DNA of 64,000 nt from Campylobacter mucosalis (GCF_013372205.1 NZ_CP053831.1:496001-560000); one strand, 5' to 3'. Positions 45,937 through 55,992 are shown, counted from the first letter of the stretch. Numbers and translations are program-made. Notes: generated by a model not told the origin, from the letters alone.

Positions 45937-46771
45937 TATAAGCCTTTAAAAGTGCCGTGATTTCATACTTTGAGCCAAAAAAGCAAGGAGTTGTTTGATG
46001 AGTTTTTTCTACCTTTATATCAAGTAAATTTTTAGCCCCATCAACCGCTAAACCACCGGCATTTTCATAAATAAATGCAAACGGCAACACCTCAAAAAGC
46101 ACCCTAAGTTTGCCATTTATTGCGTCTTTTGTGGCTGGATAACTAAATAACCCACCACCTTTTAGTAAAATTTGGTGCAAGTCAGCGACCATTGCACCTG
46201 AGTAGCGAAGGCGATAACCCTCATCAAACAGCGACTTTATAAGCTTTGCGTGAGTAGGGCTCCAACCCTTTTGCGTCGCACCACTTGCGTTTAGTTTGCC
46301 CTTTTCATTAAGGCTTAGCTCTTTTACAAATTTAAACTCGCCCTGCCTATCAAGCCTAAATAGTTCTGGCTTAGCACCACTACAAACCACAAGTTCTAAT
46401 CGTGGTCCATAGACTGCATAAATTGCCATTTTTAGGGCCTTTGGGCTAAGTTCGTTTTTATAAATGGCGAAAATTGAGCCGACTGCAAAATTTACATCAA
46501 CAAGGCTTGAACCATCAAGTGGATCGTAAGCAACTATAAATTCTGCGTTTTCATTTAAATTTAGTGGCTCATCTTTTTCTTCGCTAATTAACGCCTTTAT
46601 GCTTGAAATTTTACCAAGCTCTTTTGTGATTATGTCATCGCTTAAAACGTCAAGTTTTAGCTGTGTGTCGCCTGTTGCGTTGGCGTTTGCAGTGTAGCCT
46701 AAATCGGCGTATTTTATCTCATCTGCGATTTTTATAACCGCTCTTTTTATTGCGTCTAAAATTTCACTCAT
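45929..46771 (-). CDS. fbp: Fructose-1,6-bisphosphatase, class I
   Basis: 280 residues, gluconeogenesis. Metal site [19 protein letters not shown], substrate region [14 protein letters not shown] and [13 protein letters not shown]. Fits an asaccharolytic organism that must make hexose from organic and amino acids. Confidence 0.93.
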   Translation of the reverse strand: MSEILDAIKRAVIKIADEIKYADLGYTANANATGDTQLKLDVLSDDIITKELGKISSIKALISEEKDEPLNLNENAEFIVAYDPLDGSSLVDVNFAVGSIFAIYKNELSPKALKMAIYAVYGPRLELVVCSGAKPELFRLDRQGEFKFVKELSLNEKGKLNASGATQKGWSPTHAKLIKSLFDEGYRLRYSGAMVADLHQILLKGGGLFSYPATKDAINGKLRVLFEVLPFAFIYENAGGLAVDGAKNLLDIKVEKTHQTTPCFFGSKYEITALLKAYNG

Positions 46772-46780
46772 CTTTACCCC

Positions 46781-47260
46781 TTAAACTTTTTTTGCGTTTT
46801 TTAAAATCCACTCACAAATGGCGTTTGTATCGTCTAAATTTATATTTGTTATATCAAAATTGGTGCTGTTTTGATAGGTCGCTATGGCGTTTGAAAATGG
46901 CAAATAGCTCTCATCTACCTTGTCCCTAAATACGCTAATTCTTGGCAAATCAAGTGTTTTTAACCCTTCAACTAAGAGTAAGTCAAACTCACCAAGCATT
47001 TTTATGACATCATCAAGGCTTGACTTTTCTTTGCTAAAATATGTAGTTCTTGTTGGGCTAAGCACGACTACATCAGCACCTGCCTCGCTAAACCTAAAAC
47101 TATCCTTGCCCTTTACGTCAAACTTTGCCTTATCGCCCGGGTCGTGCTTAATGACGACTACTTTTAGTCCTTGTGCTATGAAATTTTGTGTAACCTTTAA
47201 AATAAGCGTAGTCTTGCCACTATTTGACGGGCCAGAAAACGCAACTGCTAGTCGTTTCAT
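46781..47260 (-). CDS. mobB: Molybdopterin-guanine dinucleotide biosynthesis GTPase MobB
   Basis: About 159 residues from ATG 47260 (MKRLAVAFSGPSNSGKTTLI); the frame extends 16 codons further up but that leader does not fit. P-loop GPSNSGKTT. Assists addition of GMP to molybdopterin, the bis-MGD cofactor required by NapA and PsrA in this window. Confidence 0.85.
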   Translation of the reverse strand: MKRLAVAFSGPSNSGKTTLILKVTQNFIAQGLKVVVIKHDPGDKAKFDVKGKDSFRFSEAGADVVVLSPTRTTYFSKEKSSLDDVIKMLGEFDLLLVEGLKTLDLPRISVFRDKVDESYLPFSNAIATYQNSTNFDITNINLDDTNAICEWILKNAKKV

Positions 47261-47347
47261 AAAAACCTTTTTTGTAAAAATAGCCTTGATTATAGCCAAA
47301 ACAGACAAAAATTACGATAAAATACGCCAAAATTTTAAGGTAAAAAT

Positions 47348-47821
47348 ATGAGAAAAATTATAAATTTTATAGCGATTTTGGTATTTTTTGTTGGCTGTGC
47401 GAGTAAAGAAGTGATTCATGAGCCGATAAAAAATGAAGCACTAGCGTATACAAGCAAAGCTGAAATTATCAAAGATAGCGATAGAGTGCTTGTGATAGCA
47501 ACATATCTAAATCCCATATCAAAGGAAAAAATAGGAGAAGATGCTGAGCGTTTTTTACTTGCGATAAATCCAAAAGAGAGCGATATAGTGCAACAAAGCA
47601 TTGCTGTTAATGATGATAAGAACGTGACGATCAAAGAAATTTCAGATAGTGATGAGCTTATGGAATTTGCTAGTTTTAAACTGCCTTGGGCGAGATACTA
47701 TGAGATATCTACGCCCAAAAAAGAGGCAAAAACGCTAAAGCTTACTTTCGAAATTTATCAGTTAGGGCAGGTTGCGTTAGAGTTTGTAAAAGTGTCGAAA
47801 TCTTTATATTGGAACCCATAA
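47348..47821 (+). CDS. Putative lipoprotein, unknown
   Basis: 157 residues, signal peptide with lipobox FVGC (Cys17). No known domain; beta-rich remainder. Its last 80 bases overlap the convergent slt gene. A similar lone plus-strand gene occurs here in C. jejuni as I recall. Confidence 0.75.
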   Translation: MRKIINFIAILVFFVGCASKEVIHEPIKNEALAYTSKAEIIKDSDRVLVIATYLNPISKEKIGEDAERFLLAINPKESDIVQQSIAVNDDKNVTIKEISDSDELMEFASFKLPWARYYEISTPKKEAKTLKLTFEIYQLGQVALEFVKVSKSLYWNP

Positions 47822-49373
47822 GCGAGTTATAAACGATATAATTTGCAAGGACTTTTTTGCCATAAAGCCTAGTCTCTCTAACTGGTACAAGCTCCATTGA
47901 CAAAAATGGCTCAAATTTTCCATCCCTAAACATGTCATCACGCGTAATTAAACGCTTTGTGAAGCCGATACCACCGTTATAAGCGTAAGCTATAAAGAGC
48001 GGATGATATAGAAATTTTTCAAGATAGTCTAAATGATGATTTGCAAATTTGTAAGCCACATCGGCTTTAAACATGTCATCTTGGTCAAAGTTGGCTATTT
48101 TAAGCTCTTTTTTGCCGATAGCATTTGCCAAAAACGGCATAAATTGCATAGTTCCAAGTGCATAAGATGTCGAAACCACGCCTGGTATAAAACGGCTTTC
48201 CTGCCTTGCTAGTGCGTATATAAGGGCTTTTCTGCTATCTTGTATATTTTCAAGTTCTGGACTTTGTGGCATTACGTAGTAGTGTCTACTCCAGCCGTTT
48301 GCTTTTTGCATAAAAAACGCGTAATACCCAATGCTATCATTTGCATAAAACTGCTTTGCAAATTCCCTAGCCTCATCAGCACTCATATTTTTAACAAGGT
48401 TATTCATCTTTTCCCAAAAAAATGGGTCGTTTATACTTGCAGAGCCTTCAAATTTTAACTTTTTTGGTCTTGGGACATACACGTCAAAAGGGTCGCTCTT
48501 TACGTAGTCTTTTGCAAAAAGTGAGTAGATGTTTATGTCGGTGCTGTTTGCTAATTTTGTAAGCAAGTTTTTATCTTTTTTGATAAGGTATAACCAAAAT
48601 ATGGCGTTATCTCTTTGGCTTTGTGCCTCGTATGTTTGCTCTGCTCTTGCAAAAAACTGCGTAGCTTTTTCATCTTTGTTGAGCGTTATCGCATTTAGAG
48701 CAAGAAAAAATGCACCATTTTTTTCAGTTATATTTGGGCTGATCTTTATAAAATTTTCTCTAAAATTATCAAGCTTTCGCTCTAAAACAAGCTCTGTTAA
48801 TACTGCATTAAAGCCCTTTGTCTGATAGAGTTTGTTTAAAAAGGCCTCGTCAAAATCGATAGAGAACTGTTTAGCTTGTTTTTGTGCATTTATGGCTCTA
48901 AAATACGCCAAAAACTGCTCTGTTTGCATATTTTTAGCAAATATTTGTGCTGGATTGCTCTCGTTTAAAATTTTAAGTATTCTTGCCTTTTGGGGATGTA
49001 AAACTTCTAAATTCTCAGCTATTTTAGCTCTTACTTGGCTGCTTAGCTTAAGCGAGTAAGATATTGTGGTTAGGGCATTTTGACACTCTATGCTTGAAGT
49101 TGTGATATTACTAGCATTTACGCCTTGACACTTGCCTGTGCTTGGCTTTGGTGGGGCTATCTTATTTAAAGATTTGCTAACCGCTCCATCCTTTCTAAAA
49201 ATTTGATTTTGCAAATTTTGAGCTTGCTCTATACTTAGCTTTTCTTCGTTTGCAAGTCGGTTTATGTAGTAATCTTTACTAAGGCTATTTTGCTTGGTTA
49301 TAATCTCATCATACTCAATAACACCAGCCCAAAGAACAACGGCACTAAGACTATAAAGAGTTAGCAAACGCAT
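47742..49373 (-). CDS. slt: Soluble lytic murein transglycosylase
   Basis: 543 residues with signal peptide ([16 protein letters not shown]). Long helical N-terminal superhelix (about 100-370), then catalytic SLT domain with Glu in LARQESRFIPGV, YALGTMQFMP and AYNGGIGF. Releases anhydromuropeptides in the periplasm. Start overlaps yggT by 23 bases. Confidence 0.92.
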   Translation of the reverse strand: MRLLTLYSLSAVVLWAGVIEYDEIITKQNSLSKDYYINRLANEEKLSIEQAQNLQNQIFRKDGAVSKSLNKIAPPKPSTGKCQGVNASNITTSSIECQNALTTISYSLKLSSQVRAKIAENLEVLHPQKARILKILNESNPAQIFAKNMQTEQFLAYFRAINAQKQAKQFSIDFDEAFLNKLYQTKGFNAVLTELVLERKLDNFRENFIKISPNITEKNGAFFLALNAITLNKDEKATQFFARAEQTYEAQSQRDNAIFWLYLIKKDKNLLTKLANSTDINIYSLFAKDYVKSDPFDVYVPRPKKLKFEGSASINDPFFWEKMNNLVKNMSADEAREFAKQFYANDSIGYYAFFMQKANGWSRHYYVMPQSPELENIQDSRKALIYALARQESRFIPGVVSTSYALGTMQFMPFLANAIGKKELKIANFDQDDMFKADVAYKFANHHLDYLEKFLYHPLFIAYAYNGGIGFTKRLITRDDMFRDGKFEPFLSMELVPVRETRLYGKKVLANYIVYNSLMGSNIKISTLLQTLTQPALTDKFRK

Positions 49374-49644
49374 ATAAAAGCTTTATAAAAAATAAATCTA
49401 TAAATTTGAGTGCAAGTAGCACGATAACCGGTGCTAAATCGATCCCGCCAAAAACGGTCGGCACAAATTTTCTGATAAATGAATATACAGGTTCGGTTAA
49501 ACGCATAAGTAGTTGCACGACTGGATTATATGGGTCTGGACGAACCCAGCTGATGAGTGCTGAGATGATGATGACCCACACGTATATGTTAATTACCGTG
49601 CTTACTATTTCTGCTATTGCCATTAAAAACGTAGATAAAATCAC
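49351..49644 (-). CDS. yggT: YggT-family membrane protein
   Basis: 97 residues, two membrane helices with the family motif [21 protein letters not shown] between them. Linked in bacteria to osmotic tolerance and cell-shape loci; precise role unknown. Overlaps gltX by four bases and slt by 23. Confidence 0.85.
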   Translation of the reverse strand: MILSTFLMAIAEIVSTVINIYVWVIIISALISWVRPDPYNPVVQLLMRLTEPVYSFIRKFVPTVFGGIDLAPVIVLLALKFIDLFFIKLLYAFANSL

Positions 49645-50927
49645 TTTACAATCTCCTTTAAATCATCTTTTATAAGCGGATAAAGTTCGCTAAGCTCTGG
49701 CCCGTGAAGCTCTCCGGTTAGTAGCATTCTAAGTGGCATAAAAAAGCTTTTGCCCTTTAAGCTTGTGGCTTTAATTAGCTCGTTTTTAAACTCATCGTAA
49801 CTCTCACAAGGTTTTAAGCTTAAAATGGCACTTTTTATTATCTCAAACTCATTTTTATACTCATCTGGTGCTACTTTTGGGCTGTAAATTTTTGCGATTT
49901 TTTCTTTGATTTCAGGGATTAGCGAGGCTTCCTGGGTGTAAAATCTAGCCAAATTTGGCTTATCAAGTCCAAGCTCTTTTAGTCTCTCGTCACTTGCGAT
50001 TTTGATATGCTCACGATTTACGTGTTTTAGCATATTTAGATCAAATTTCGCCGGTGAGCGTGAAATTTTACTTATATCAAACCACTTTGCGGCTTCATCT
50101 AACGTGAAAATTTCAACTGGCGTTTTATTGCCCAAAAGCACGAGATAGTTTGCGATCGCTTCTGGCATAAAACCGCTTTCTAACATCCATTTTACACTAC
50201 TTGCGTCATCTCTTTTGCTCATCTTTTTGCCGTCTTCGTTTAGGATTATTGGCAAGTGAGCGTATTGCATTTTTTGCGTGTAGCCAAGACCTTGCCTTAT
50301 TAAATCCTGCTTTGGCGTGTTGCTTACGTGATCTTCGCCGCGAATTACAAAGGTTACGCCTTCAAGCATATCATCAACTGCACACGCAAAGTTATACGTT
50401 GGCGTTTTATCGGCTCTCATTATTACAAAGCTATCAATCGCGTCAGGCTCAAAGCTAAGCTCGCCCTTTATGGCGTCTGTAAAACTCATAGTGCTTTGTG
50501 GCTTTTTCATGCGTATTACAAATGGTTTGTCATTATTTAGCACCTCTTCGTTGCTTAAACGCTCACAAGTGCCGTCATATCGGTAAGGCGCGCCATCATT
50601 TTTTGCCTTCTCTTTTTTGGCTTCTAGCTCATCTTCGCTGCAAAAACAAGCAAATGCCTTTTTGTCAATTAACAGCTTCGCGGCTAACTCTCTGTGAAAT
50701 TTCAAATTCTCACTTTGGATATAAATGTGAGCTGGTTTTATGCCAAAACGGCTTAAAATTTCAATAATCTCTTTTTCTTTGCCCTTTATATTTCGCTCAG
50801 TGTCAGTGTCTTCAATGCGTAAGATAAAATCTGATTTTTCTTTAAGCGAACAGATATAGTTAAAAATTGCCGCACGTAGGTTACCTATGTGCATATCGCC
50901 TGTTGGCGATGGTGCAAAACGATACAT
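49641..50927 (-). CDS. gltX: Glutamyl-tRNA synthetase
   Basis: 428 residues. [17 protein letters not shown] (HIGH equivalent) and [10 protein letters not shown] (KMSKS equivalent). Campylobacters carry two GltX copies, one specialised for tRNA-Gln; which one this is cannot be told here. Confidence 0.93.
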   Translation of the reverse strand: MYRFAPSPTGDMHIGNLRAAIFNYICSLKEKSDFILRIEDTDTERNIKGKEKEIIEILSRFGIKPAHIYIQSENLKFHRELAAKLLIDKKAFACFCSEDELEAKKEKAKNDGAPYRYDGTCERLSNEEVLNNDKPFVIRMKKPQSTMSFTDAIKGELSFEPDAIDSFVIMRADKTPTYNFACAVDDMLEGVTFVIRGEDHVSNTPKQDLIRQGLGYTQKMQYAHLPIILNEDGKKMSKRDDASSVKWMLESGFMPEAIANYLVLLGNKTPVEIFTLDEAAKWFDISKISRSPAKFDLNMLKHVNREHIKIASDERLKELGLDKPNLARFYTQEASLIPEIKEKIAKIYSPKVAPDEYKNEFEIIKSAILSLKPCESYDEFKNELIKATSLKGKSFFMPLRMLLTGELHGPELSELYPLIKDDLKEIVK

Positions 50928-51084
50928 TTGTGTCCTTTGGATTGTAAAATTTTGCGTGATTATATCACTTATATTCTAAGAGATTTATATAACGTAAATT
51001 TGATATAAATTTTCAACATTTTAACTTTTGTTTTATTTTAACGCATTATAATTTTTAAAAAATTTCATAAACAAGGGGGATACG

Positions 51085-52719
51085 GTGTCTATAAGCACTA
51101 AAATTTTAAGCATTATCATAACTGTGATAGCTGCATTTGTTGTATTGCTAGTAAGTGAGGGTTATATACTTGATAAGACAAACAATACTTTTGCCAGTTT
51201 TGATGAGAAAAGTAGCGATAGGGATTTTCTAAGACAGTCAATATCTGATGGTTTGCAAATAGGACAAGCACTAAGAAATGTGTATATTGATACTAGTGAT
51301 AAGAAGGCTCTTAAAAATTTAGAAAGTGCAATATCTAGTTTGAGTAAAATTCAGTCTGAAAAGATGAAAAGCACTACAGGAGCTATAGCCCAAAAGCTAA
51401 ATGCTAGCGCTAGTGAGTTTATAAACCACACAAATTCTTTAGTTGATAAACTAAAAACTACAAATTCTCTTACAAAAAGCGATATTACCGAAAATACAAA
51501 GCATTGGAGAGTCTATAAAGATGTGCTTTATAAAAATATAGATGAGGTTGCCAAAGAAACGCTTGCTCTAAAAAATGAGTATAAAAATTCTCTTGGTAAT
51601 CTAAAATCTTACTCTATGAGTATTATACTTGCAATCGTTGTTGTGGTTCTAGTAATACTATTAGTTAGTAGAAAATACCTACTTTCATCTATTAGTACTA
51701 TACAAAATGGGCTTGTTAGCTTTTTTAGCTTTTTAAATCATCAAACTGATCAAATTTCTCAGATTAATATGCATTCAAAAGACGAATTTGGTCATATGGC
51801 TAGAATGTTAAATGAAAATATTAGCAAGATAAAGAGCAACCTAAGCGAGGAGCGAGCTTTTTTAGACGATGTAGATAACTTTGCAAACGAGATAAAGGAT
51901 GGAAATTTCAGTGCAGTGGTGACTGCAAATACGACAAATCCGTCGCTAATAAAATTAAAGCAGACATTTAAAAATTTGCAAGAGGTTTTAAAATCAAGCA
52001 TATCAGCAAACGGGCAGGATATTTTAAAGGTTTTAGAAAGTTTTGCAAAAGATGATTTTACAGGTAGAATTGGCGATAGCGGTAGAATGGCAAAAGGTAT
52101 AGATGCACTTGGTAATGAGATTGCAAAAATGCTTACAAATAACCATAAAAAGGCAACTATGTTACAAGAAAAAGCCGCACTTTTAAACGAGTATATGTTT
52201 AATCTAATAAATGGTGCAAATAAACAGGCAAACTCTTTACAAGAAAGCACGGCTGCTGTTGAGCAAATGTCAAGCTCTATGCACGCAATAAACAATAAAA
52301 CAAATGATGTTATAAGGCAAAGCGATGAGATAAAAAATATCATCACAATTATCCGTGATATCGCTGATCAGACAAATTTACTTGCCCTAAATGCTGCCAT
52401 TGAAGCGGCTCGTGCTGGGGAGCACGGACGTGGCTTTGCAGTCGTTGCTGACGAGGTTAGAAAACTAGCCGAACGCACTCAAAAAAGCCTAGGCGAAATA
52501 GAGGCAAATACAAATGTTCTAGCTCAGTCAATTAACGAGATGAGCGAGGCTATAAAAGAGCAAACCCAGGGCATAACACACATAAATGAAGCTGTAACGC
52601 AAATTGATATGTTAACTAAAGAAAATGTTAATGTCGCAAATGAAACAAATCTTGTGACAAAAGAGGTTGATGAGATGGCAAATGAGATAGTAAAAGAGGT
52701 TATGAGTAAGAAATTTTAA
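51085..52719 (+). CDS. Methyl-accepting chemotaxis protein
   Basis: 544 residues, GTG start behind aaggggga. Membrane helices about 7-27 and 176-197 enclose a roughly 150-residue, all-helical four-helix-bundle-like ligand region. HAMP-like region, then the cytoplasmic signalling tip [43 protein letters not shown]. No C-terminal CheR-binding pentapeptide. Ligand unknown. Confidence 0.9.
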   Translation: MSISTKILSIIITVIAAFVVLLVSEGYILDKTNNTFASFDEKSSDRDFLRQSISDGLQIGQALRNVYIDTSDKKALKNLESAISSLSKIQSEKMKSTTGAIAQKLNASASEFINHTNSLVDKLKTTNSLTKSDITENTKHWRVYKDVLYKNIDEVAKETLALKNEYKNSLGNLKSYSMSIILAIVVVVLVILLVSRKYLLSSISTIQNGLVSFFSFLNHQTDQISQINMHSKDEFGHMARMLNENISKIKSNLSEERAFLDDVDNFANEIKDGNFSAVVTANTTNPSLIKLKQTFKNLQEVLKSSISANGQDILKVLESFAKDDFTGRIGDSGRMAKGIDALGNEIAKMLTNNHKKATMLQEKAALLNEYMFNLINGANKQANSLQESTAAVEQMSSSMHAINNKTNDVIRQSDEIKNIITIIRDIADQTNLLALNAAIEAARAGEHGRGFAVVADEVRKLAERTQKSLGEIEANTNVLAQSINEMSEAIKEQTQGITHINEAVTQIDMLTKENVNVANETNLVTKEVDEMANEIVKEVMSKKF

Positions 52720-52796
52720 CTATAATAAAATAAAATTTTAAGTTAGTTATCAACTCTTATCGCTAAAATACGGCAAATTTTTAACAAGGAGTTACT

Positions 52797-53195
52797 TTGA
52801 GTTTTATAAAGGAATTTAAAGAGTTTGCCGTAAAAGGCAATGTCATTGATATGGCTGTGGGCGTCGTTATAGGCGGTGCTTTTGGCAAAATCGTATCATC
52901 GCTTGTTGCTGATGTTATAATGCCAGTTGTTGGTGTTGTAACTGGTGGAGTAAATTTTACAGACTACAAATTTACGCTAAAAGAGGCAGTTGGTGAAGTT
53001 CCAGCCGTTACGATAAATTATGGCTCATTTATTCAGACGATGGTTGATTTTACTATCATTGCGTTTTGTATATTTTGTGCTATTAAGGCTATAAATACTC
53101 TTAAAAAAGAGGAGCCACAGCTAGAGGCGCCAGCTAAAATTCCAGCTGATGTGGCACTACTTACAGAGATTCGTGATTTGCTAAAAAAGCAGTAA
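52797..53195 (+). CDS. mscL: Large-conductance mechanosensitive channel
   Basis: 132 residues, TTG start after aaggag. N-terminal [31 protein letters not shown] is the MscL signature (pore helix), second helix and C-terminal bundle follow. Emergency release valve in hypo-osmotic shock. Confidence 0.94.
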   Translation: MSFIKEFKEFAVKGNVIDMAVGVVIGGAFGKIVSSLVADVIMPVVGVVTGGVNFTDYKFTLKEAVGEVPAVTINYGSFIQTMVDFTIIAFCIFCAIKAINTLKKEEPQLEAPAKIPADVALLTEIRDLLKKQ

Positions 53196-53202
53196 TTTAA
53201 AT

Positions 53203-53236
53203 AACTGGCTAAGCCAAAGAGTGCATTTGGCCAGTT
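53203..53236 (+). terminator. Hairpin between mscL and the Crp/Fnr gene
   Basis: AACTGG...CCAGTT with an inner CCAAA...TTTGG stem stacked on it; bulge CTAAG and loop GAGTGCA. Tail TTATT is short. Terminator or attenuator for mscL transcription into the regulator gene. Confidence 0.45.
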
Positions 53237-53251
53237 TATTAAGGCGATGCG

Positions 53252-53890
53252 ATGCTAAAAAATATACCATTTTTTAAGTGTTTAAACAGCGACGAGATAG
53301 CAAGGCTTGAGCAGATAAGTGTTGTTAAAAAGTATAAAAAAGGCGAGTTTTTATTTATGGAGGGCGAGGAGCCTAAGTGGCTAAACTACCTTATTTCTGG
53401 ATCGCTTAAAATTTACAAAACAAGTACAAAGGGCAAGGAGATATTTTTACATCAGCTTAGTCCGCTAAATTTTGTAGCAGAACTTGCAAATTTTGAAAAT
53501 ATACCTTATCCAGCTAGTGCGATTTTTACAATTTCTGGAGAGGTTTTAAAGATTGATTATCAAAAATTTCAAAGCGATTTTATGACAAATCCAGTTTTAT
53601 TAATGGATATTATAAAGTCGTTATCGCAAAAATTAAAGATAACAAGCGACGTTTTGCACCAAGAGTTGGTGTTAAATTCCGAAGCTAGAGTTGCTAAATT
53701 TATAGTAGAAAATGAAGATTTGTTTAATACGATTAAACACACAAAAATAGCTTCGATTTTAAACATAACCCCAGAAACTTTCTCAAGAATACTAAACAAA
53801 TTTAAAACACAAGATCTCATAAAACTTGATGAAAACAATAGAATAATCAGTAAAAATATAGATGAGATAAGCAGTTTTTACATTAATTGA
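53252..53890 (+). CDS. Crp/Fnr-family regulator, Fe-S cysteines absent
   Basis: 212 residues. N-terminal cyclic-nucleotide-like sensor domain (KGEFLFMEGEEPKWLNYLI, SGSLKIY), a dimerisation helix, and a winged helix with recognition helix ITPETFSRILNKFK. Its E-T-F-S-R matches the E-x-x-S-R of E. coli FNR, which reads TTGAT. Only one Cys (residue 10) is present, so the O2-sensing cluster of FNR cannot form; a heme, nitrosative or other signal is more likely. It ends 95 bases before haoC, and TTGAT-N4-ATCAA sites precede haoC, nap and hcp, its probable targets. Confidence 0.88.
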   Translation: MLKNIPFFKCLNSDEIARLEQISVVKKYKKGEFLFMEGEEPKWLNYLISGSLKIYKTSTKGKEIFLHQLSPLNFVAELANFENIPYPASAIFTISGEVLKIDYQKFQSDFMTNPVLLMDIIKSLSQKLKITSDVLHQELVLNSEARVAKFIVENEDLFNTIKHTKIASILNITPETFSRILNKFKTQDLIKLDENNRIISKNIDEISSFYIN

Positions 53891-53907
53891 AAGTAAATAT
53901 CAATTAA
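53883..53907 (+). promoter_or_regulatory. Additional inverted half-sites upstream of haoC operator
   Basis: TTAATTGA-N9-TCAATTAA starts within the last codons of the regulator gene and includes its stop. Its right arm also forms a 20-base palindrome (53899-53918) with the first half of the main operator. Confidence 0.5.
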
Positions 53908-53913
53908 ATTTAA

Positions 53914-53927
53914 TTGATATAAATCAA
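53914..53927 (+). promoter_or_regulatory. Fnr-type operator of haoCA
   Basis: TTGAT-ATAA-ATCAA, perfect half-sites, centred 41.5 bases before the predicted start. Confidence 0.87.
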
Positions 53928-53949
53928 CTTTTTTTTATCTACATTTTTA

Positions 53950-53955
53950 TATAAT
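53950..53955 (+). promoter_or_regulatory. -10 box of haoCA promoter
   Basis: TATAAT, 22 bases after the operator, as in the nap promoter. Leader then carries a strong aggagg site before the TTG start of haoC. Confidence 0.75.
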
Positions 53956-53985
53956 TGCACATAATTGAAATTTTAGGAGGAACCC

Positions 53986-54558
53986 TTGTCAAGCTCTAAG
54001 AAAAAAATTTTTGCTTGGTCTTCTGTTATCATTGGTATCATCGTTGGCCTTATAGCTTCTATGGGCGTAGCCGACGTGCTTCACGCTACTGGAAGTGGCT
54101 ATACCTGTACAATGTGTCACACTATGGATCCTATGAATGCAGCCTACCACGAGGACACACACGGCGGTAAAAATAAACTAGGTATCAAAGCCGAGTGTTC
54201 AGCCTGTCACCTTGATCATACGAGTGCCTACACCTATGTCTTAACAAAAATTAAAGTTTCTATAAACGACGGATACAAGACATTTTTTACCGATACTGAC
54301 AAGATTGATTGGCGCGCAAAACGCGAACATAGATCACACTATGTTTATGATAGCGGTTGTATGACTTGCCACTCAAATTTAAAAGATGTTATCCAATCTG
54401 GAAAATCATTTTTGCCACATAGAGATTACTTTGTGCTAGGCAATAAAAATAAAAACAGCTGTGTTGATTGTCACAAACACGTTGGCCATAAGAATTTAGG
54501 TTTTCAGATAGATAAATTTGAAGCTATAAAAAATAAAGAAAATAATAAAACCAAATAA
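53986..54558 (+). CDS. haoC: NapC/NrfH-family tetraheme quinol dehydrogenase, Hao partner
   Basis: 190-residue membrane-anchored cytochrome c that takes electrons from menaquinol. One N-terminal helix (about residues 8-30), then four heme motifs CTMCH, CSACH, CMTCH and CVDCH. TTG start with aggaggaaccc before it. It would be called NrfH by homology, but its partner 14 bases downstream is an octaheme Hao-type protein rather than NrfA, so HaoC is the better name. Confidence 0.85.
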   Translation: MSSSKKKIFAWSSVIIGIIVGLIASMGVADVLHATGSGYTCTMCHTMDPMNAAYHEDTHGGKNKLGIKAECSACHLDHTSAYTYVLTKIKVSINDGYKTFFTDTDKIDWRAKREHRSHYVYDSGCMTCHSNLKDVIQSGKSFLPHRDYFVLGNKNKNSCVDCHKHVGHKNLGFQIDKFEAIKNKENNKTK

Positions 54559-54572
54559 TATAAGGAGGAAAG

Positions 54573-55943
54573 ATGTTTAAAAAAGTTGCTATATTATTAG
54601 CCTGTATTACATCGTTTGTTTTTGCAAATGCTGATACAAACAAGACTTCTAGTCCGCTTAAACTTAATGTTATTAAAAACATAAAAGTTGCTCACAAGAT
54701 GTCTGATTTGTCAAAAAGCTGTGTTGAGTGTCACGCAGAAAAAACACCTGGTATCGTTGCTGACTGGAAAAATAGTCGCCACGCTCACGTAGGTGTAAGC
54801 TGTATGGACTGCCACTCTGTTGAGGCAGATAATCCTATGGCGTCAGCAAAAGTGCATCCAAAAGATTCAAACAATCACGTTTCTATGATGGTAAGCCCAA
54901 AAACTTGTGCAAAATGCCACGAGAACGAAGTGAAAGAGTTTGAAGAGAGTGGTCACGCAAGAGGTGCTATGCAGATGTATGCAAAACCTGGCATGGTAAA
55001 ACTTATGTATCACTACGAGGGCGCAGATCATCCTGAGTATAAGATGAGCCCAGATACAACTGGTTGTGCTATGTGTCACGGAACTATTATCAAACTTGAC
55101 GCTGATAAGAAGCCAACACCTGAAACTTGGCCTACATACGGTATAGGAACAGTTTATCCTGACGGCGGTATAGGTGGATGTAAATCTTGCCACAGCTCAC
55201 ATACATTTAGTATAGCTGAAGCTAGAAAACCAGCTGCTTGTGCGTCTTGCCACCTTGGGCCAGATCATCCAGATATTGAGATATTTAACAACTCAATGCA
55301 CGGACATATCTTTAACGCAGAAGGTAACACTTGGAAGTATGATAGTGCACCTGATACTTGGGATGTACCAGACTTTAGAGCACCAACTTGTGCGGCTTGC
55401 CATATGAGTGGTGTTGGTGAGACTACAACAACTCACAACGTTTCAAGACGTCTAAAATACAACCTTTGGGCACCAAGAAGTAACGTAAGAACTGGCGGAA
55501 ATGATAAGGCTGTTGATGAGTATAGAAAAACAGGCAAACTAAGCGTGGGTACTCCATTAGCAGGTCACCCAAGTGGCGATCCAGAGCAAGCACGTGCTGA
55601 GATGAAGCTAGTTTGTAAAGCTTGCCACAGCACTACAAGCACTGATAACTTCTTCATAATGGCTGATAAGCACGTTGAACTTTACAACGTATATTTTGAT
55701 GAAGCTAAGAAAATGCTTGATGATCTAAAAGCTAAAAAACTATTGCTTGAAGATGAGTGGTCTGATGAATTCCAAGAAATTTACTACCACCTATGGCATC
55801 ACGAAGGTCGCCGTATGAGACAAGGTGCATTAATGAATGCTCCTGACTATGCTCACTGGCACGGAGTTTTCGAAGTTAAAAACGATATCAGAAAACTACG
55901 CAAAATCTACAAAGAGCGTATAGAAACTGGTAAAATCCACTAA
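54573..55943 (+). CDS. haoA: Octaheme Hao-type cytochrome c (epsilonproteobacterial Hao)
   Basis: 456 residues with signal peptide (MFKKVAILLACITSFVFA). Eight CxxCH motifs in order: CVECH, CMDCH, CAKCH, CAMCH, CKSCH, CASCH, CAACH, CKACH. NrfA would have five hemes, so this is the hydroxylamine oxidoreductase family. Members from this class characterised elsewhere (Nautilia, Campylobacter) act as hydroxylamine reductases. Whether the Tyr in APDYAHWHG near the C terminus aligns with the Hao cross-linking Tyr must be checked. Terminator follows. Confidence 0.88.
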   Translation: MFKKVAILLACITSFVFANADTNKTSSPLKLNVIKNIKVAHKMSDLSKSCVECHAEKTPGIVADWKNSRHAHVGVSCMDCHSVEADNPMASAKVHPKDSNNHVSMMVSPKTCAKCHENEVKEFEESGHARGAMQMYAKPGMVKLMYHYEGADHPEYKMSPDTTGCAMCHGTIIKLDADKKPTPETWPTYGIGTVYPDGGIGGCKSCHSSHTFSIAEARKPAACASCHLGPDHPDIEIFNNSMHGHIFNAEGNTWKYDSAPDTWDVPDFRAPTCAACHMSGVGETTTTHNVSRRLKYNLWAPRSNVRTGGNDKAVDEYRKTGKLSVGTPLAGHPSGDPEQARAEMKLVCKACHSTTSTDNFFIMADKHVELYNVYFDEAKKMLDDLKAKKLLLEDEWSDEFQEIYYHLWHHEGRRMRQGALMNAPDYAHWHGVFEVKNDIRKLRKIYKERIETGKIH

Positions 55944-55949
55944 TCCTTA

Positions 55950-55977
55950 GGGCGGGAGCAATCTCGCCCTTTTTTTA
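55950..55977 (+). terminator. Terminator after haoA
   Basis: GGGCGGG-AGCAAT-CTCGCCC (one G-T pair) followed by eight T. Confidence 0.88.
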
Positions 55978-55992
55978 TTTACACAAAAACAC

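Noticed and set aside
51018-51040. TTGATATAAATTTTCAA upstream of the chemoreceptor
   Set aside because: Half-sites are not at the N4 spacing; looks like AT-rich promoter sequence.
51074-51079. G5 run before the chemoreceptor start as a phase-variable tract
   Set aside because: Too short; it is the ribosome binding site.
53986-55943. Initial reading as nrfHA, cytochrome c nitrite reductase
   Set aside because: The large subunit has eight CxxCH motifs and the layout of the Hao family, not five hemes.
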